Shown one piece after another: positions 12,395 through 21,434 of a DNA stretch of 21,438 nucleotides. The stretch is from Frigididesulfovibrio sp031553235. Lineage in GTDB: Bacteria > Desulfobacterota > Desulfovibrionia > Desulfovibrionales > Desulfovibrionaceae. A program made the translations under genes and the position numbers. Where the stretch lies: contig JAVBLS010000070.1 in assembly GCA_031553235.1 (NCBI GenBank), positions 1 to 21,438 of the forward strand, given 5' to 3'. Every line of letters starts with the position of its first letter. The stretch's first letter is position 1. Below the pieces are notes generated by a model. It saw nothing but the letters and a program-made list of their open reading frames with translations. It was not told the DNA's origin and ran no database searches.

Positions 12395-14817
12395 TAATCT
12401 CCGAAGCGCAACGGCACAACTTCTTTTTCCGCAACGTCCACCACTTCGAACACGCTTGAGGCCGTGCGGCCCTCACCGTCTATGAGGGAAACAGTGAACT
12501 TGCCCGCCCGCATGGGCCACAGGAGCGGTTTGCCGGCTTCCTGCGCGGCGTAGAATACTTTGTTCACAAACCAGTAAACCTGGCCGACCGCTCCCTCGCA
12601 GGCCAGGTTGATCTTCTGCTCCGGCGCGGCCGGGTTAAGAAAAAAGCGCGCTCTTGGTTTGGGCGAGGTTATGTCCACAGCGGCTTTGGGGGTCACCGCC
12701 AGGGTGCGCAGGCGGGCGTATTCCTCAAGTTCCGGCGGCAGCACGGTCAGCGGTCCTTCGCGACTTTCGCGGTGCAGCATGCAAGGCATGGTCCGGCTGA
12801 CCCCCCTCACGCGCACGGCCGGAACCGCCTTTGGGCAGAACGGCGAAACCGGCATGCCGGAAAGCGGACAGGCAATGAAATCTTCGACGTCTTCCGGCTT
12901 TTCAAACCAGCCTTTGGAATTCTGCATGGGAATATCCCGCAACACCCGCACGGCGGCCGGGGCCGGGCCGGAGATGCCCACCAGGCCGTCGTCCGGCGCT
13001 CCGTCTTCGCAGCCGTACCAGATGATCACCGTATGTTCCGGTGTGTAGGCGCAGGCCCAGGCGTCTCTGAATCCATAAGAAGTGCCTGTTTTGACTGCCG
13101 CGCGCCTGCCGCGCTGCGCCAACGATTCACGCTGGGCAAACGGCAGCCGGCTCGTGTCCGAGAGCATTTCGGCCATAAGGTAGGCCGCGGCTTTTGAAAA
13201 ACGCCTTTTCGGCGCGGAGCCGTCCGGCCGGGGCACGCCGCCGGACGGAGATATCGGTCGGCCTGGAGCAAATGGATCGCCGTTCGTATTTACATAGATC
13301 AGCGGCCCGATCTCTCCCAGATTGGCCAGCGCCGCGTAAGCGCGGGCCAGTTCGATCAGCGTGACTTCGCAGCCGCCCAAGACCAGGGAGTCGCCGTAGT
13401 ATTCCGCCGAGCGCGTCAAATGTCCAAAACCCAGCCTGCGCAGGCGGTGCAGAGCGGATTCCCCGCCGGCCAGGCGGAGCACCCTAACCGCAGGCGCGTT
13501 GAGCGAGTCCGCCAGGGCTGTGGAGGCCGTTACCGGGCCCCGGTACATGCGGTCGAAATTTCTGGGCGCGGATCCGCCAAAGGAAAGTGGTGTATCCGCC
13601 AGAAGCGATCCGGGAACGATAAGCCCCTGCTCCATTGCCTCCAGGTAAACGAAAGGTTTCAGCGCCGACCCCGGCGATCGCGGCGAATCTCCGCAGTCCA
13701 CCCAGCGCTTGCCGCCCGCCGAGTTAAACCGCGCGTTGCCCACATAAGCCGGCACGTCCCGGCTTTTGTTGTCCACAATTATCCCCGCGCCGGTGACGCC
13801 GGACGGGAAGGCGGCCAAGCCCTCCTCCAGCGCCTGCTCAAGAAGGCGCTGCGCCTGCCTGTCCAGGCTTGTTTCCAGCGGCGCGCCGCCGTTAAGCCAG
13901 TACTCGGCCGGCTTTGACTTGAACGCCTGGTCGGAGAAATGCCTGAATTCCGCCGGCAACGCGGCCTGCACGGCCGGTATTTTTTCCAGTTTTGCCAGGC
14001 GCAGTTCTTCCGCACCCACTCCGCCCCTTTCCGCAAGGCTGTCCAGTATAAAATTTCGCCTTTCCAAAAGGCCCTTGGCATTCACATTCGGCCGGTAATA
14101 TGTCGGTCCCTTGAACATGGCCACCAAGGCGGCGGATTCCGCAAGCGTCAACTCCCGCGCCCTTTTGCCGAAATATCCCATGGCTGCCGCTTCCACCCCC
14201 CGGAACGGCCCGCCCAAGGGCGCGCGGTTCAAATAAAGCTCCAGAATCTCCCTTTTGCTTAACTCCCTTTCCAGTTTGATCGCCTGGGTAAACTCCACGA
14301 ACTTGGTCCAGAAATTTCTGCCGCGCGGCACCGCTATGCGCACAAGCTGGCTGGTAATTGTAGAAGCTCCAGAAACCCTTCGCCACCCCAGAACATTCTG
14401 CCCCAACGCCCGCCCCAGGGCCAAAAAATCCACTCCACAATGGCCGTAAAAACGCCTGTCCTCGACTTCCACCGCCAAAAGAGGCAGCCAGCGCCCCATT
14501 TCCTCCAGCGGCACAGGCAGGCAATACTCCCCGTCCGCCGAAAGACGCACATGGAACAACCGCCCCCCGGAGTCTTGCAAGGCCGGCGAGACCGGCCACC
14601 CCGTGACTTTATCCAGAACCGAAGGCGTGAAGAAAAAGGCGGTCGCGACAGCCGTGAAGAAAAGGAACAGGAAGGACAGGGAGAATGAAAGGTATCGGGG
14701 GATGGAACCACCAGGGCTTGACGCCCTTGAGGCTCCCTCCCCCGAACCACCACCCTGTTTAACCCCATCAGGATAGGTATTCTTTTTATATTGCAATGTA
14801 TTTTGCAAAAACTTCAT
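12394..14817 (-). CDS. pbpC: Penicillin-binding protein 1C (bifunctional glycosyltransferase/transpeptidase)
   Basis: This is an 807-aa class A penicillin-binding protein. A short cytoplasmic N-terminus and one membrane segment (about residues 42-62) are followed by a GT51 glycosyltransferase domain with catalytic E119 in EDRRFYGHCGVD and the GASTITSQLVR motif. The transpeptidase domain has SALK (nucleophile S384, K387), SLN (S438-N440) and KTGT (K576). About 100 C-terminal residues match the position of the PBP1C-specific BiPBP_C domain. ATG 14817 has GGAAGGA upstream. An in-frame ATG at 14970 would add 51 unlikely residues. It follows the macroglobulin gene by 170 nt on the same strand, the usual PBP1C pairing. 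Residues around 25-40 (Gly/Ser-rich) are encoded by a hairpin repeat. Confidence 0.93.
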   Translation of the reverse strand: MKFLQNTLQYKKNTYPDGVKQGGGSGEGASRASSPGGSIPRYLSFSLSFLFLFFTAVATAFFFTPSVLDKVTGWPVSPALQDSGGRLFHVRLSADGEYCLPVPLEEMGRWLPLLAVEVEDRRFYGHCGVDFLALGRALGQNVLGWRRVSGASTITSQLVRIAVPRGRNFWTKFVEFTQAIKLERELSKREILELYLNRAPLGGPFRGVEAAAMGYFGKRARELTLAESAALVAMFKGPTYYRPNVNAKGLLERRNFILDSLAERGGVGAEELRLAKLEKIPAVQAALPAEFRHFSDQAFKSKPAEYWLNGGAPLETSLDRQAQRLLEQALEEGLAAFPSGVTGAGIIVDNKSRDVPAYVGNARFNSAGGKRWVDCGDSPRSPGSALKPFVYLEAMEQGLIVPGSLLADTPLSFGGSAPRNFDRMYRGPVTASTALADSLNAPAVRVLRLAGGESALHRLRRLGFGHLTRSAEYYGDSLVLGGCEVTLIELARAYAALANLGEIGPLIYVNTNGDPFAPGRPISPSGGVPRPDGSAPKRRFSKAAAYLMAEMLSDTSRLPFAQRESLAQRGRRAAVKTGTSYGFRDAWACAYTPEHTVIIWYGCEDGAPDDGLVGISGPAPAAVRVLRDIPMQNSKGWFEKPEDVEDFIACPLSGMPVSPFCPKAVPAVRVRGVSRTMPCMLHRESREGPLTVLPPELEEYARLRTLAVTPKAAVDITSPKPRARFFLNPAAPEQKINLACEGAVGQVYWFVNKVFYAAQEAGKPLLWPMRAGKFTVSLIDGEGRTASSVFEVVDVAEKEVVPLRFGD
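14696..14744. repeat. G/C-rich hairpin element inside the pbpC 5' coding region
   Basis: The flanks CGGGGGATGGA (14696-14706) and TCCCTCCCCCG (14734-14744) pair in 10 of 11 positions, and AGGGC/GCCCT (14713-14727) forms an inner stem. The element encodes the Gly/Ser/Ala-rich segment just before the PBP1C membrane helix. It resembles the intergenic G-rich hairpins near kdnA, suggesting a dispersed repeat tolerated in a non-conserved cytoplasmic tail. Confidence 0.45.
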
Positions 14818-14951
14818 ACATATGATCCTTCCAGATGCGTGGCCGGAACCCGTGGGATCGACTTTTTTCAGACCTTGCCGGCTTCGCCCCGAAGAATACC
14901 TGAACTTGGCGTACCCCTCCTGCCGAAAGCCGGCACAGCCAGAGAAGAGGC

Positions 14952-14968
14952 GCGGGGCGGAGCCCCGC
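14952..14968 (-). repeat. Hairpin in the macroglobulin-pbpC gap
   Basis: GCGGGGC/GCCCCGC with a 3-nt loop (7 bp, all GC) lies 20 nt downstream of the macroglobulin stop, on the pbpC side. Two further nested stems occur at 14882-14894 (CTTCG/CGAAG) and 14877-14886 with 14924-14934 (one bulge). The following sequence is CT-rich without a clear U-run. This may reduce but not stop read-through into pbpC. Confidence 0.4.
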
Positions 14969-14987
14969 ATCCACGACAGTCGGCTTC

Positions 14988-17900
14988 CTACCGTTCTTTC
15001 TTTTCTTCGCTCTTCATCTTCTCCAGCCGGGCCCGGTAGTCTTCCTTGCTGAGTATCGTCACCTTGGCGGGCAGAGTGAGGGCTTGTTTTTGGGTATCGT
15101 ACATGCCCTCGGCGTTCACGGGCGGCAGGGTGAACTCGCCCCGGCCGACGGCACGCAGGGAATAGGTGAATACAGAGTGCTTGGGCAGCTGGTTGACGAA
15201 AAGGACCAGACGATCGTCGCGCAGTTCCGCGCGCACGCCTTCCCGGCCGTTCAGGAGCACCAGACCGCCGAAGGGCGGAGCGTCGTTGGCGCGCATCCAG
15301 TCGTCCTGAAGCTCCGGGTTGTTGCTTTCGTAGCTGCGATCGCCGTCGGATGTGGGAACCAGGCGGGGGTTTTCCAGTTCGAAGCCGCCGGGGGCTATGT
15401 CGGTGAGCACCAGGCTGTTCATCGCCTCGTCGGCTTCTATGTATAGCGTCACGTGGATCTTTTCGCCGTGCCGCACCACGGGTTCCGGGGCTCTCTGGGT
15501 GAACCCGCCCTCCTTGCCGCCGGCGTAGAAATCCAGCCGGATGTCGTCATCCGCCGAGGTCCAACGGCGCAGCACGCGCAGACCTTGTTCCTTTGCGGGC
15601 GGGGCGGCGAGCGGCACGCCGCCGCTGACCCAGCTGTAGTAGACGGCGGCCCTGGATTCCTTGCCGGCTTCATCCGCAAGCCAGACCGTGACCGGCCCCG
15701 GCTTTTTGCCGTCCGGCATGAGCGCGGCGCTGCCGAAGGACGGAGCGTCGCCGTTCTTGAACGTGCCAAGTATTCCGGCGGCGTTTTTCACCGTAGCCAC
15801 ATAGGGTTCACGCGCGCCGCCGGTTTTTTCCATATAGCGGCCAAGGGCCAGCACGGCCAAAGCGCTTTCCTGCGTGTTGGACAACCGGTTTTTCGCGCCA
15901 AGTTCGGAGACACGGGCGGCGAGCGCCGCGCTTTCCGGGGCGAAGGGGTCCACGTATACCCACATGAGCAGGCGCAGGGCCTCGTTGCGGGCCGGGCTTT
16001 CGTAGCTCCAGCCGTAGTCGCCGTCCTTGAAGGGTTCCTGGCCCAGTTTGCGTAGAGGGTCGGGCTTGCCTTCCGCCAGGGCGTAAGCCCCGGCCAGAAA
16101 GATGCGAGCCGAGGCGTTCAGGGTGTCACCCTGGTCGGTGAGGAATTGCATCCAGCCGAGCGGCGGCTCGCCGTTAAGCGTGAGCACATAGGCTATGTAG
16201 GCCCTGGTGCTGAGCTCGTAGCCGATGCCGTAGCCGGTGCCCCCGCGCGGCGAAAGCGGCGAGGACAGATAGCGCTTGAGCCATTTCACGGCGGAATTGT
16301 AAGCATCCGCCGGCACAAGACCGCCCCCCGCGTTGCGGGCTTCCAGCAGCAGATGCGTGGCGTAGGCGCTGCCCCAGGCGTAGGGGTGGGAATTGTACTG
16401 GTTTTCTCCCGGCCACATGGAGAACGAACCGTCCGGCCGCTGCATGGAAAGCAGACGGCGCAGGCCGTAATCCAGGGCTTTTTTGTAACTTTCGTTATCC
16501 GCCATGGCCGGGTCGAGCGAACGCAGCAAGGCGGGCGCGCCGACGAACGGCCAGGTGGTTGAGGCCGTCTGCTCCAGGCAGCCGTGCGGGTAGTCGCGCA
16601 GGTATTCCAGGGCGGAAGTAAGGCTTACGCCGGGAGAATCCGCGAAAGAAAGACGGGCCTTTTGCGTGCCGGGCATGAAGTCGCCGTCAATGGTTATGCT
16701 CGCGGCTTCATTGCCGCGCGCCACACCGCCGCCGGAAAGCACCCGGCGGGGGAAGGGCGGGCGCACCGGCAATTCCAGGTGCTGCTCAAAGGGCGGCTCC
16801 TGGCTGTCCGCAATGGCCGTGCTTATGCGCAAAACCCCCAGGGCGGATTCGTTGAGGGCTTTTACCGGAATGTACAACTCCTGTCTGGAGACCGAACCGC
16901 CAAGCTCCACGGCAAAGGTTTTTTCGCCCGTCACTTCGAGTGGGCCTTCGGTTATTGCCGTCACCGTGGCCTTGCGCGGCTTGTTGTCGGTGGCGTAAAG
17001 AACCAACGGCACGATGAAAGTGTCGCCCGGCGCCACCATGCGCGGGGTTGTGGCTTCCACCGTCATGTCACGGGCTATTTGCACGTTGGACGCGGCACTG
17101 CCCACAGCCGTGGGGCTTGCGGCCACCACCATCAGCCTGCCCTTGCCGCTGTATTCCGGCAGAGCCAGCACGGCGCCGACCTTGCCGTCCGGACCGACGG
17201 TCATTGATTCCCGCACTACGGTCAGCATTTCCAGCTTGCGGGCTACGGGAGAAGACATCGAGGCTTCGTCCGCCGCCCCGTCGCCTCCGGCTGCAAAGGC
17301 AAGCGGCGCGCGGACGGTGAGCGGAACAAGCTCGTCGTAGCGGTCATACCCGCATCCGAGCATGGCCCGCTTGGCCGAGAAAAAAGCGAAGGGATCGGGA
17401 GTTTTCTGGTTTGTAAGGCTCAACAGGCCTTCGTCAATCAGGGCGATGGTCACTTCGCCCGCCACCGGAGCACCTTTGGAGTCCGTAAGCGTCACGCTCA
17501 CCGGCAGGTCGCTCTTGGGCCGGAAGCGTTCCGGCGCATCAACGGCAACGTTTATGCGCGTTCCGGATTTTTCCAGCATGAGCGGCACAAGGCCGAAGGC
17601 GCGGTGCGCGCCCCATTTTTCGCCTTCCACAACAGGGCGGATTACCCAGGCCGAGCAGTAGGCGTTGGGACCCATATCGTCCGCAACCGGGAATTCCACG
17701 CTGGATTCCGCTTTATCCAGGTCGATTATCTTGCGAAGTCTTTCCTTGTCGTTTTCCACCACCAGCAGGAGCTTGCCGGGGAAGGGCGAACGCACGGACA
17801 GTTTGGCGGTTTCGCCCGGCGTATAGGCCGGCTTGTCCCAGGTCAACATAACCCGGTCGATCAGGGGCGAGGCGCCGGCTTCCGAGCCGACTATGCCGGG

Positions 17901-20840
17901 CCAGACGCGTAAGGTGAACTCGCGTTCTATGCTCTCGCTTTCTTCCCGCAGCACTATGCGGTAGCGGCCTTCTTCGGCCGGAGTGAATTCAAGGTCGGCA
18001 AGGCCTTTTTCCAGTTTGAGATCTTTTGCCTGCAGTTCTTTGCTTTCCGTGCTTTCATCGTAGCCGCGCTCAGAACGGAAGTAGAAATCTTTATCAAAGT
18101 AGATCCTGGCCTTAAGGCTTTGCAGAGCCGCCGGCTTGCCTTCCGGGGTTACGGCCGCGAATTTGAGCGAGCAGACCGAACCGGCCGTGACGACTTGGCG
18201 CGGGGCTTCCCAGCCGAGCAGGAACGGCTTGGGGAAGTAAGGTATGCTGATGCTCTTGGCCACCCAGCGTCCGCCGTCTTCCATAACCCGGATGGAGTAG
18301 TTGAGCGCCTGGGCGTAATAGCCGTAATCATCGCCGGGATTGAGGCCAATCACCGCGTGGCCTTCTTCGTCCAAGGTGCCGTATTTATTGTCGCCCTTGC
18401 CGGACTCGTAGCGAGTGTCCGGCGGCGGGAAGTCAAAGGCTTTCCAGTCGGGGTGGCTGAAGACGAGCGGGTTGAGGCGCAGGGAAGCTTCCCACGCCGC
18501 GCCGGCCGCCGGGGCGCCGAACAAATATTTGGCGTCGATTGAAAGCTCCAGACCGTCCTTGCCGGCGAGCACCTGGGCGTTGGGGCTGAGTTTGAGCTCG
18601 ATGCGCGGCGGAGCCAGATCCTCCACGCTGAAGGTCGTAATGCCCAGCGGCCGGCCTTCCTGCCCGGGCAGGAATATTTTTAGCGTATACTCGCCGGTAG
18701 GCGCGGCGGGCACGAGTTCCAGGCTGAAGGAAGCGCCTCCCGAAAAACTGAGCATGGCGCTGCCCTGCCCGGCTGTGCGGCCGGTGGAGGAAAAAACTTT
18801 CCAGGTTATTGGGAACGGCAGCGGGGCTCTCATGGCCGAATCGCGCAAAAGCGCGCGAAAGGGCACTGTTTCGCCGGGGCGGTACACGCCGCGCGGTGTG
18901 TAGCAGAAGGCTTCGTAGCCTTCCGTCAGGTAGGGCTTGCCGCCGGTGTCGAAATTGTTGCCGCCGGTCAGGTTGCGATCCAGCTTGAGGTAGTTGATGT
19001 CGTCGTAGGAGCGTTCGGCGGGCTTGCCGTCCGACCCGGGCTTGGACGGGGTGGAAACGATGACCAGCGCGGCGGTATCGGCATATTCGGCCGTATAAAG
19101 GCCTTCGGAATCCGTGACGCCCTCGGCCAGCAGGATGTTGTGGCTCGAGAAAACGCGCACCCGTGCGCCGGCATACGGCTGGGCGGTGGCCAGGGAGTTG
19201 GCCCATACGGTCAGCTTGTCGGGCATGGCGCGGGCCACCAGGCCTATGTCGGATATGACCACGAGTTTTTGGGCTTTACGACTGTGGTTTCGTCTGGAAC
19301 CGCCGCCGGCGTATTCGTCGTTATATTGCCCGTCATCGTTGCGAGAGCCTTTTTGAGCCGCGGCGCCGTCCTTGAGATTGGAGTCCTCCGACGGGCTTTC
19401 CAGGCTGTTGCCGGGAATGTCCTCCGGGTTGCCGGCGTCCACCACGGTAAGAAAGAATATGCCCTTGCCGTCCCCGGCGAGATCTTTCAGATCTATGCTG
19501 CGCTCGGAAATACGGTTGACCACGCCGTTTACGTCCGCAGTGCGCGTCGTAATGGGAGTTGCAAGCTGCGCGCGGTATGAATTATAGAATCCCATGACCA
19601 TAAGGGGCAGGCTTTGTTCCGGCATTTCACGCAGTGTGACCTGCACCTGGTCCACGTTGATGGTGGTGAGCGGCACGCGCATGGGGCGTCCGGGCGAAAG
19701 CGCGCTGCCTTGCTCGCCCAGAGCCAGACTGGGCATAAAATCCTCGAAAGTGACTACTTCCGTATACGGGGTAAGCATAAGGCCGTTGCGTTCGGCGTTT
19801 TGCAGGCCCTTAAGCACGGTTACGCTCACACGCGGCCGGGTGGTAAAGTCACCCTTGATCAGGTAGCGGCCGCCGGCCTCTTCTTCCACCTTAAAATCCA
19901 TTTCCGGCGAAAGCTTAAGATAGCGGGAGAATTCTTCCGGCTTGATCGGGCGGCTTGTGGCCACGGCGATTGTTCGCTGCCAGGGTGGGGTATCGCTCTG
20001 GCGGGACTCTATGCTTTTTACCTCAAGCAGACTCGAAATTCCAACGCCGCTCCAGGTGGATTCACTTTCCAGGCCCACAGGCCCGTCCACACCGGCAAAT
20101 CCGGACGGGACGGTTATCCGCAACGGCCTTGCCCAATCTTCAGGCTTTATTGTAAAGATAAGTTCGGAATTCGGGCCGCCATCCTTGGTGTTTACGGAAA
20201 GCACGGGCAGACGGCGCATTTTTTTCAGGTCTTCCTGCAGGTCGTCGGAATACCGCGACCCACCTTTGCCCGGAGCAAGCTCCTCATAAACGATCAGTTT
20301 TTCTTTCAGCGCGGCCGGGGCGACCCGACCGTTGGCGAAGGCAATGCTGAAGGTCAGCGTGCCGTCCGCGGCGCAGTTGATCTGCTCCGGAACTTTGGCT
20401 ACTCCGAACGGGTACGGCGTATACTCCTTGAGGTTTTTCAGGGGCAGGCCCTTAAGGCTTTTTTGCTCACCCCTGGAGGCGTAGCGAAGTGTGGTTGACA
20501 GCGGCAATCGCTTCTTATTGCGTAGTTGCAAGGTGGTGGGGTCCAGCCACTCTCCGCTCCAGCCAAGGTCCGGGGCAATGGAAAGCGGCAGTTCCCCGGC
20601 TGTAAGCGGTTTACCGCAATCTTCCGGCTTGACCATTGGGGAAGTGAAATTGAGTATCTGGGCGTTGTTCCAGCTGTTGCGCAGGGAATAATCAACCACC
20701 TGCGGGATGTTTTTGGTCGTAGAATCCATTGGGGTAACGTCACGCCAGTTCGCCGCGGCAAAAGTCGCCGCTTGCAATGATAATATGATGATAAATGAAA
20801 AAATGCCGGACAGAATGCGGCTTAAGGCGCGAGTTTTCAT
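14988..20840 (-). CDS. Bacterial alpha-2-macroglobulin, periplasmic protease inhibitor with thioester
   Basis: This is a 1950-aa secreted protein. ATG 20840 has GGAGT upstream and begins a signal peptide (about residues 1-29, FAAA cleavage-like end) with no lipobox Cys, so it should be soluble in the periplasm rather than a lipoprotein like enteric YfhM. Macroglobulin (MG) beta-domain signatures include YRPGETV at 653-659 and YTPGETA from 1006. A charged, low-complexity insert lies near 480-530. The thioester motif CLEQ is at 1421-1424 (C1421, Q1424), followed by the helical thioester domain with repeated WxxxYVDPFAPES-like helices. The family's usual ending GEFTLPPVNAEGMYD precedes a charged tail. 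The bait region is probably between the MG domains near 1170-1210. The partner pbpC lies just downstream. It is somewhat longer than the E. coli protein (about 1650 aa). In-frame codons up to 21032 are not needed. Confidence 0.92.
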   Translation of the reverse strand: MKTRALSRILSGIFSFIIILSLQAATFAAANWRDVTPMDSTTKNIPQVVDYSLRNSWNNAQILNFTSPMVKPEDCGKPLTAGELPLSIAPDLGWSGEWLDPTTLQLRNKKRLPLSTTLRYASRGEQKSLKGLPLKNLKEYTPYPFGVAKVPEQINCAADGTLTFSIAFANGRVAPAALKEKLIVYEELAPGKGGSRYSDDLQEDLKKMRRLPVLSVNTKDGGPNSELIFTIKPEDWARPLRITVPSGFAGVDGPVGLESESTWSGVGISSLLEVKSIESRQSDTPPWQRTIAVATSRPIKPEEFSRYLKLSPEMDFKVEEEAGGRYLIKGDFTTRPRVSVTVLKGLQNAERNGLMLTPYTEVVTFEDFMPSLALGEQGSALSPGRPMRVPLTTINVDQVQVTLREMPEQSLPLMVMGFYNSYRAQLATPITTRTADVNGVVNRISERSIDLKDLAGDGKGIFFLTVVDAGNPEDIPGNSLESPSEDSNLKDGAAAQKGSRNDDGQYNDEYAGGGSRRNHSRKAQKLVVISDIGLVARAMPDKLTVWANSLATAQPYAGARVRVFSSHNILLAEGVTDSEGLYTAEYADTAALVIVSTPSKPGSDGKPAERSYDDINYLKLDRNLTGGNNFDTGGKPYLTEGYEAFCYTPRGVYRPGETVPFRALLRDSAMRAPLPFPITWKVFSSTGRTAGQGSAMLSFSGGASFSLELVPAAPTGEYTLKIFLPGQEGRPLGITTFSVEDLAPPRIELKLSPNAQVLAGKDGLELSIDAKYLFGAPAAGAAWEASLRLNPLVFSHPDWKAFDFPPPDTRYESGKGDNKYGTLDEEGHAVIGLNPGDDYGYYAQALNYSIRVMEDGGRWVAKSISIPYFPKPFLLGWEAPRQVVTAGSVCSLKFAAVTPEGKPAALQSLKARIYFDKDFYFRSERGYDESTESKELQAKDLKLEKGLADLEFTPAEEGRYRIVLREESESIEREFTLRVWPGIVGSEAGASPLIDRVMLTWDKPAYTPGETAKLSVRSPFPGKLLLVVENDKERLRKIIDLDKAESSVEFPVADDMGPNAYCSAWVIRPVVEGEKWGAHRAFGLVPLMLEKSGTRINVAVDAPERFRPKSDLPVSVTLTDSKGAPVAGEVTIALIDEGLLSLTNQKTPDPFAFFSAKRAMLGCGYDRYDELVPLTVRAPLAFAAGGDGAADEASMSSPVARKLEMLTVVRESMTVGPDGKVGAVLALPEYSGKGRLMVVAASPTAVGSAASNVQIARDMTVEATTPRMVAPGDTFIVPLVLYATDNKPRKATVTAITEGPLEVTGEKTFAVELGGSVSRQELYIPVKALNESALGVLRISTAIADSQEPPFEQHLELPVRPPFPRRVLSGGGVARGNEAASITIDGDFMPGTQKARLSFADSPGVSLTSALEYLRDYPHGCLEQTASTTWPFVGAPALLRSLDPAMADNESYKKALDYGLRRLLSMQRPDGSFSMWPGENQYNSHPYAWGSAYATHLLLEARNAGGGLVPADAYNSAVKWLKRYLSSPLSPRGGTGYGIGYELSTRAYIAYVLTLNGEPPLGWMQFLTDQGDTLNASARIFLAGAYALAEGKPDPLRKLGQEPFKDGDYGWSYESPARNEALRLLMWVYVDPFAPESAALAARVSELGAKNRLSNTQESALAVLALGRYMEKTGGAREPYVATVKNAAGILGTFKNGDAPSFGSAALMPDGKKPGPVTVWLADEAGKESRAAVYYSWVSGGVPLAAPPAKEQGLRVLRRWTSADDDIRLDFYAGGKEGGFTQRAPEPVVRHGEKIHVTLYIEADEAMNSLVLTDIAPGGFELENPRLVPTSDGDRSYESNNPELQDDWMRANDAPPFGGLVLLNGREGVRAELRDDRLVLFVNQLPKHSVFTYSLRAVGRGEFTLPPVNAEGMYDTQKQALTLPAKVTILSKEDYRARLEKMKSEEKKER

Positions 20841-20968
20841 ACCTGACTCCGTTGAATGTGCCTGCGGATGAAAAAAAGCAATGAGAGCCGCGACACCGCC
20901 CCGGCACGCCTCCGTTCGAACATGTCTTACAGGCGGACCGGGCCTTTTCCGGCCTGCGGCGTGGCCGT

Positions 20969-20996
20969 TTGAGTATATGAAAAATAACGTTATTAT
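20969..20996 (+). promoter_or_regulatory. Candidate plus-strand promoter with palindrome
   Basis: TTGAGT (20969-20974) and TATTAT (20991-20996) are spaced by 16 nt, matching four and five of six consensus bases. The spacer and -10 contain the perfect 12-bp palindrome AATAACGTTATT (20983-20994), a plausible operator. The transcript would start near 21003 and run about 215 nt to the small gene at 21219. Confidence 0.4.
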
Positions 20997-21005
20997 TTTA
21001 AATTT

Positions 21006-21032
21006 TTTATATATAATTTTGAAAAAAGACAA
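21006..21032 (-). promoter_or_regulatory. Candidate promoter for the macroglobulin-pbpC unit
   Basis: On the minus strand TTGTCT (21032-21027) is followed after 15 nt by TATAAA (21011-21006) within a TATATATAAAAAA tract. Spacing is short, but the surrounding AT-richness in a GC-rich genome supports a promoter. The predicted start near 20998 leaves a leader of about 160 nt to the ATG at 20840. Confidence 0.4.
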
Positions 21033-21218
21033 GCGATCACGCAGAGATCTTGGGGTAAATGAACTTTAAGACGCCGGCTCCGGCGCTTACGGCCAAGGGC
21101 AGGATAAAAAGGAGTGCCGCAGCCGCGCCCGCCTTGACGCTCAAGCAAATGCGTACTATTTCTCCTCCGGCCGCGCCGGAACCGCAGCGCGCCGTCACCC
21201 GCCCCCAAGGAGATTCGT

Positions 21219-21434
21219 ATGGGCAAGAAAAAGCAAGCCCTCGCTCCCTTGGTCATCAAGGACGAGGAACTTAAGGTGCGCAAGCGCCAGGCGCCGCCCA
21301 TGAAGGTGGAGGCCTCCCAAAAGACTTACAACCGTCAACATGAAAAGCGGGGGTTGCGGGATGGGGGAAACCCCCGGTTAGCGTTACCGGGCGGTGTGCG
21401 TAAAGATAGTACAAAGAAAATTAACATTGGTTAA
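21219..21434 (+). CDS. Small basic protein of unknown function
   Basis: This is a 71-aa frame with a strong AAGGAG ribosome site 8-9 nt before ATG 21219. The first 45 residues (starting MGKKKQALAPLVIKDEELKV, very Lys/Arg-rich) are charged, with no membrane segment or Cys, and do not match a family I recognise. The second part, from about residue 46, is encoded by a G/C-rich hairpin region (GGGGG AAA CCCCC at 21363-21375, then CCGGT/ACCGG) and ends in KKINIG. The C-terminal third may therefore be repeat-derived, and the ancestral protein may have ended differently. It is likely a real but lineage-restricted gene. A nucleic-acid or ribosome-associated role would fit the charge but is a guess. 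Confidence 0.55.
   Translation: MGKKKQALAPLVIKDEELKVRKRQAPPMKVEASQKTYNRQHEKRGLRDGGNPRLALPGGVRKDSTKKINIG
21363..21388. repeat. Hairpin element within the terminal small ORF
   Basis: GGGGG (21363-21367), AAA, CCCCC (21371-21375) form a perfect tight stem. CCGGT/ACCGG follows with a 7-nt loop. The style matches the G-rich hairpins near kdnA and in pbpC. Confidence 0.35.

Larger units (their letters stand above)
20841..21218. other. Divergent intergenic region with AT-rich core
   Basis: No gene is supported here. The region holds the ribosome site of the macroglobulin gene at its left end and the AT-rich promoter core at about 20975-21025. A GC-rich leader up to the small plus-strand gene at 21219 follows. 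An open frame from 21059 overlaps the small gene in another frame, lacks a ribosome site and is Ala/Pro-rich, so it is not called. Confidence 0.5.

Noticed and set aside
14818..14970. N-terminal extension of PBP1C from ATG 14970
   Set aside because: The extra 51 residues run through an intergenic hairpin and lack a ribosome site. ATG 14817 has GGAAGGA and leaves a normal cytoplasmic tail.
20841..21032. N-terminal extension of the macroglobulin from ATG 21032
   Set aside because: It would place the signal peptide internally and translate the AT-rich promoter region. ATG 20840 has a ribosome site and starts the signal peptide.
21059..21274. 71-aa plus-strand frame overlapping the small basic protein
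   Set aside because: No Shine-Dalgarno and Ala/Pro-rich low-information sequence. The overlapping frame at 21219 has a strong ribosome site.
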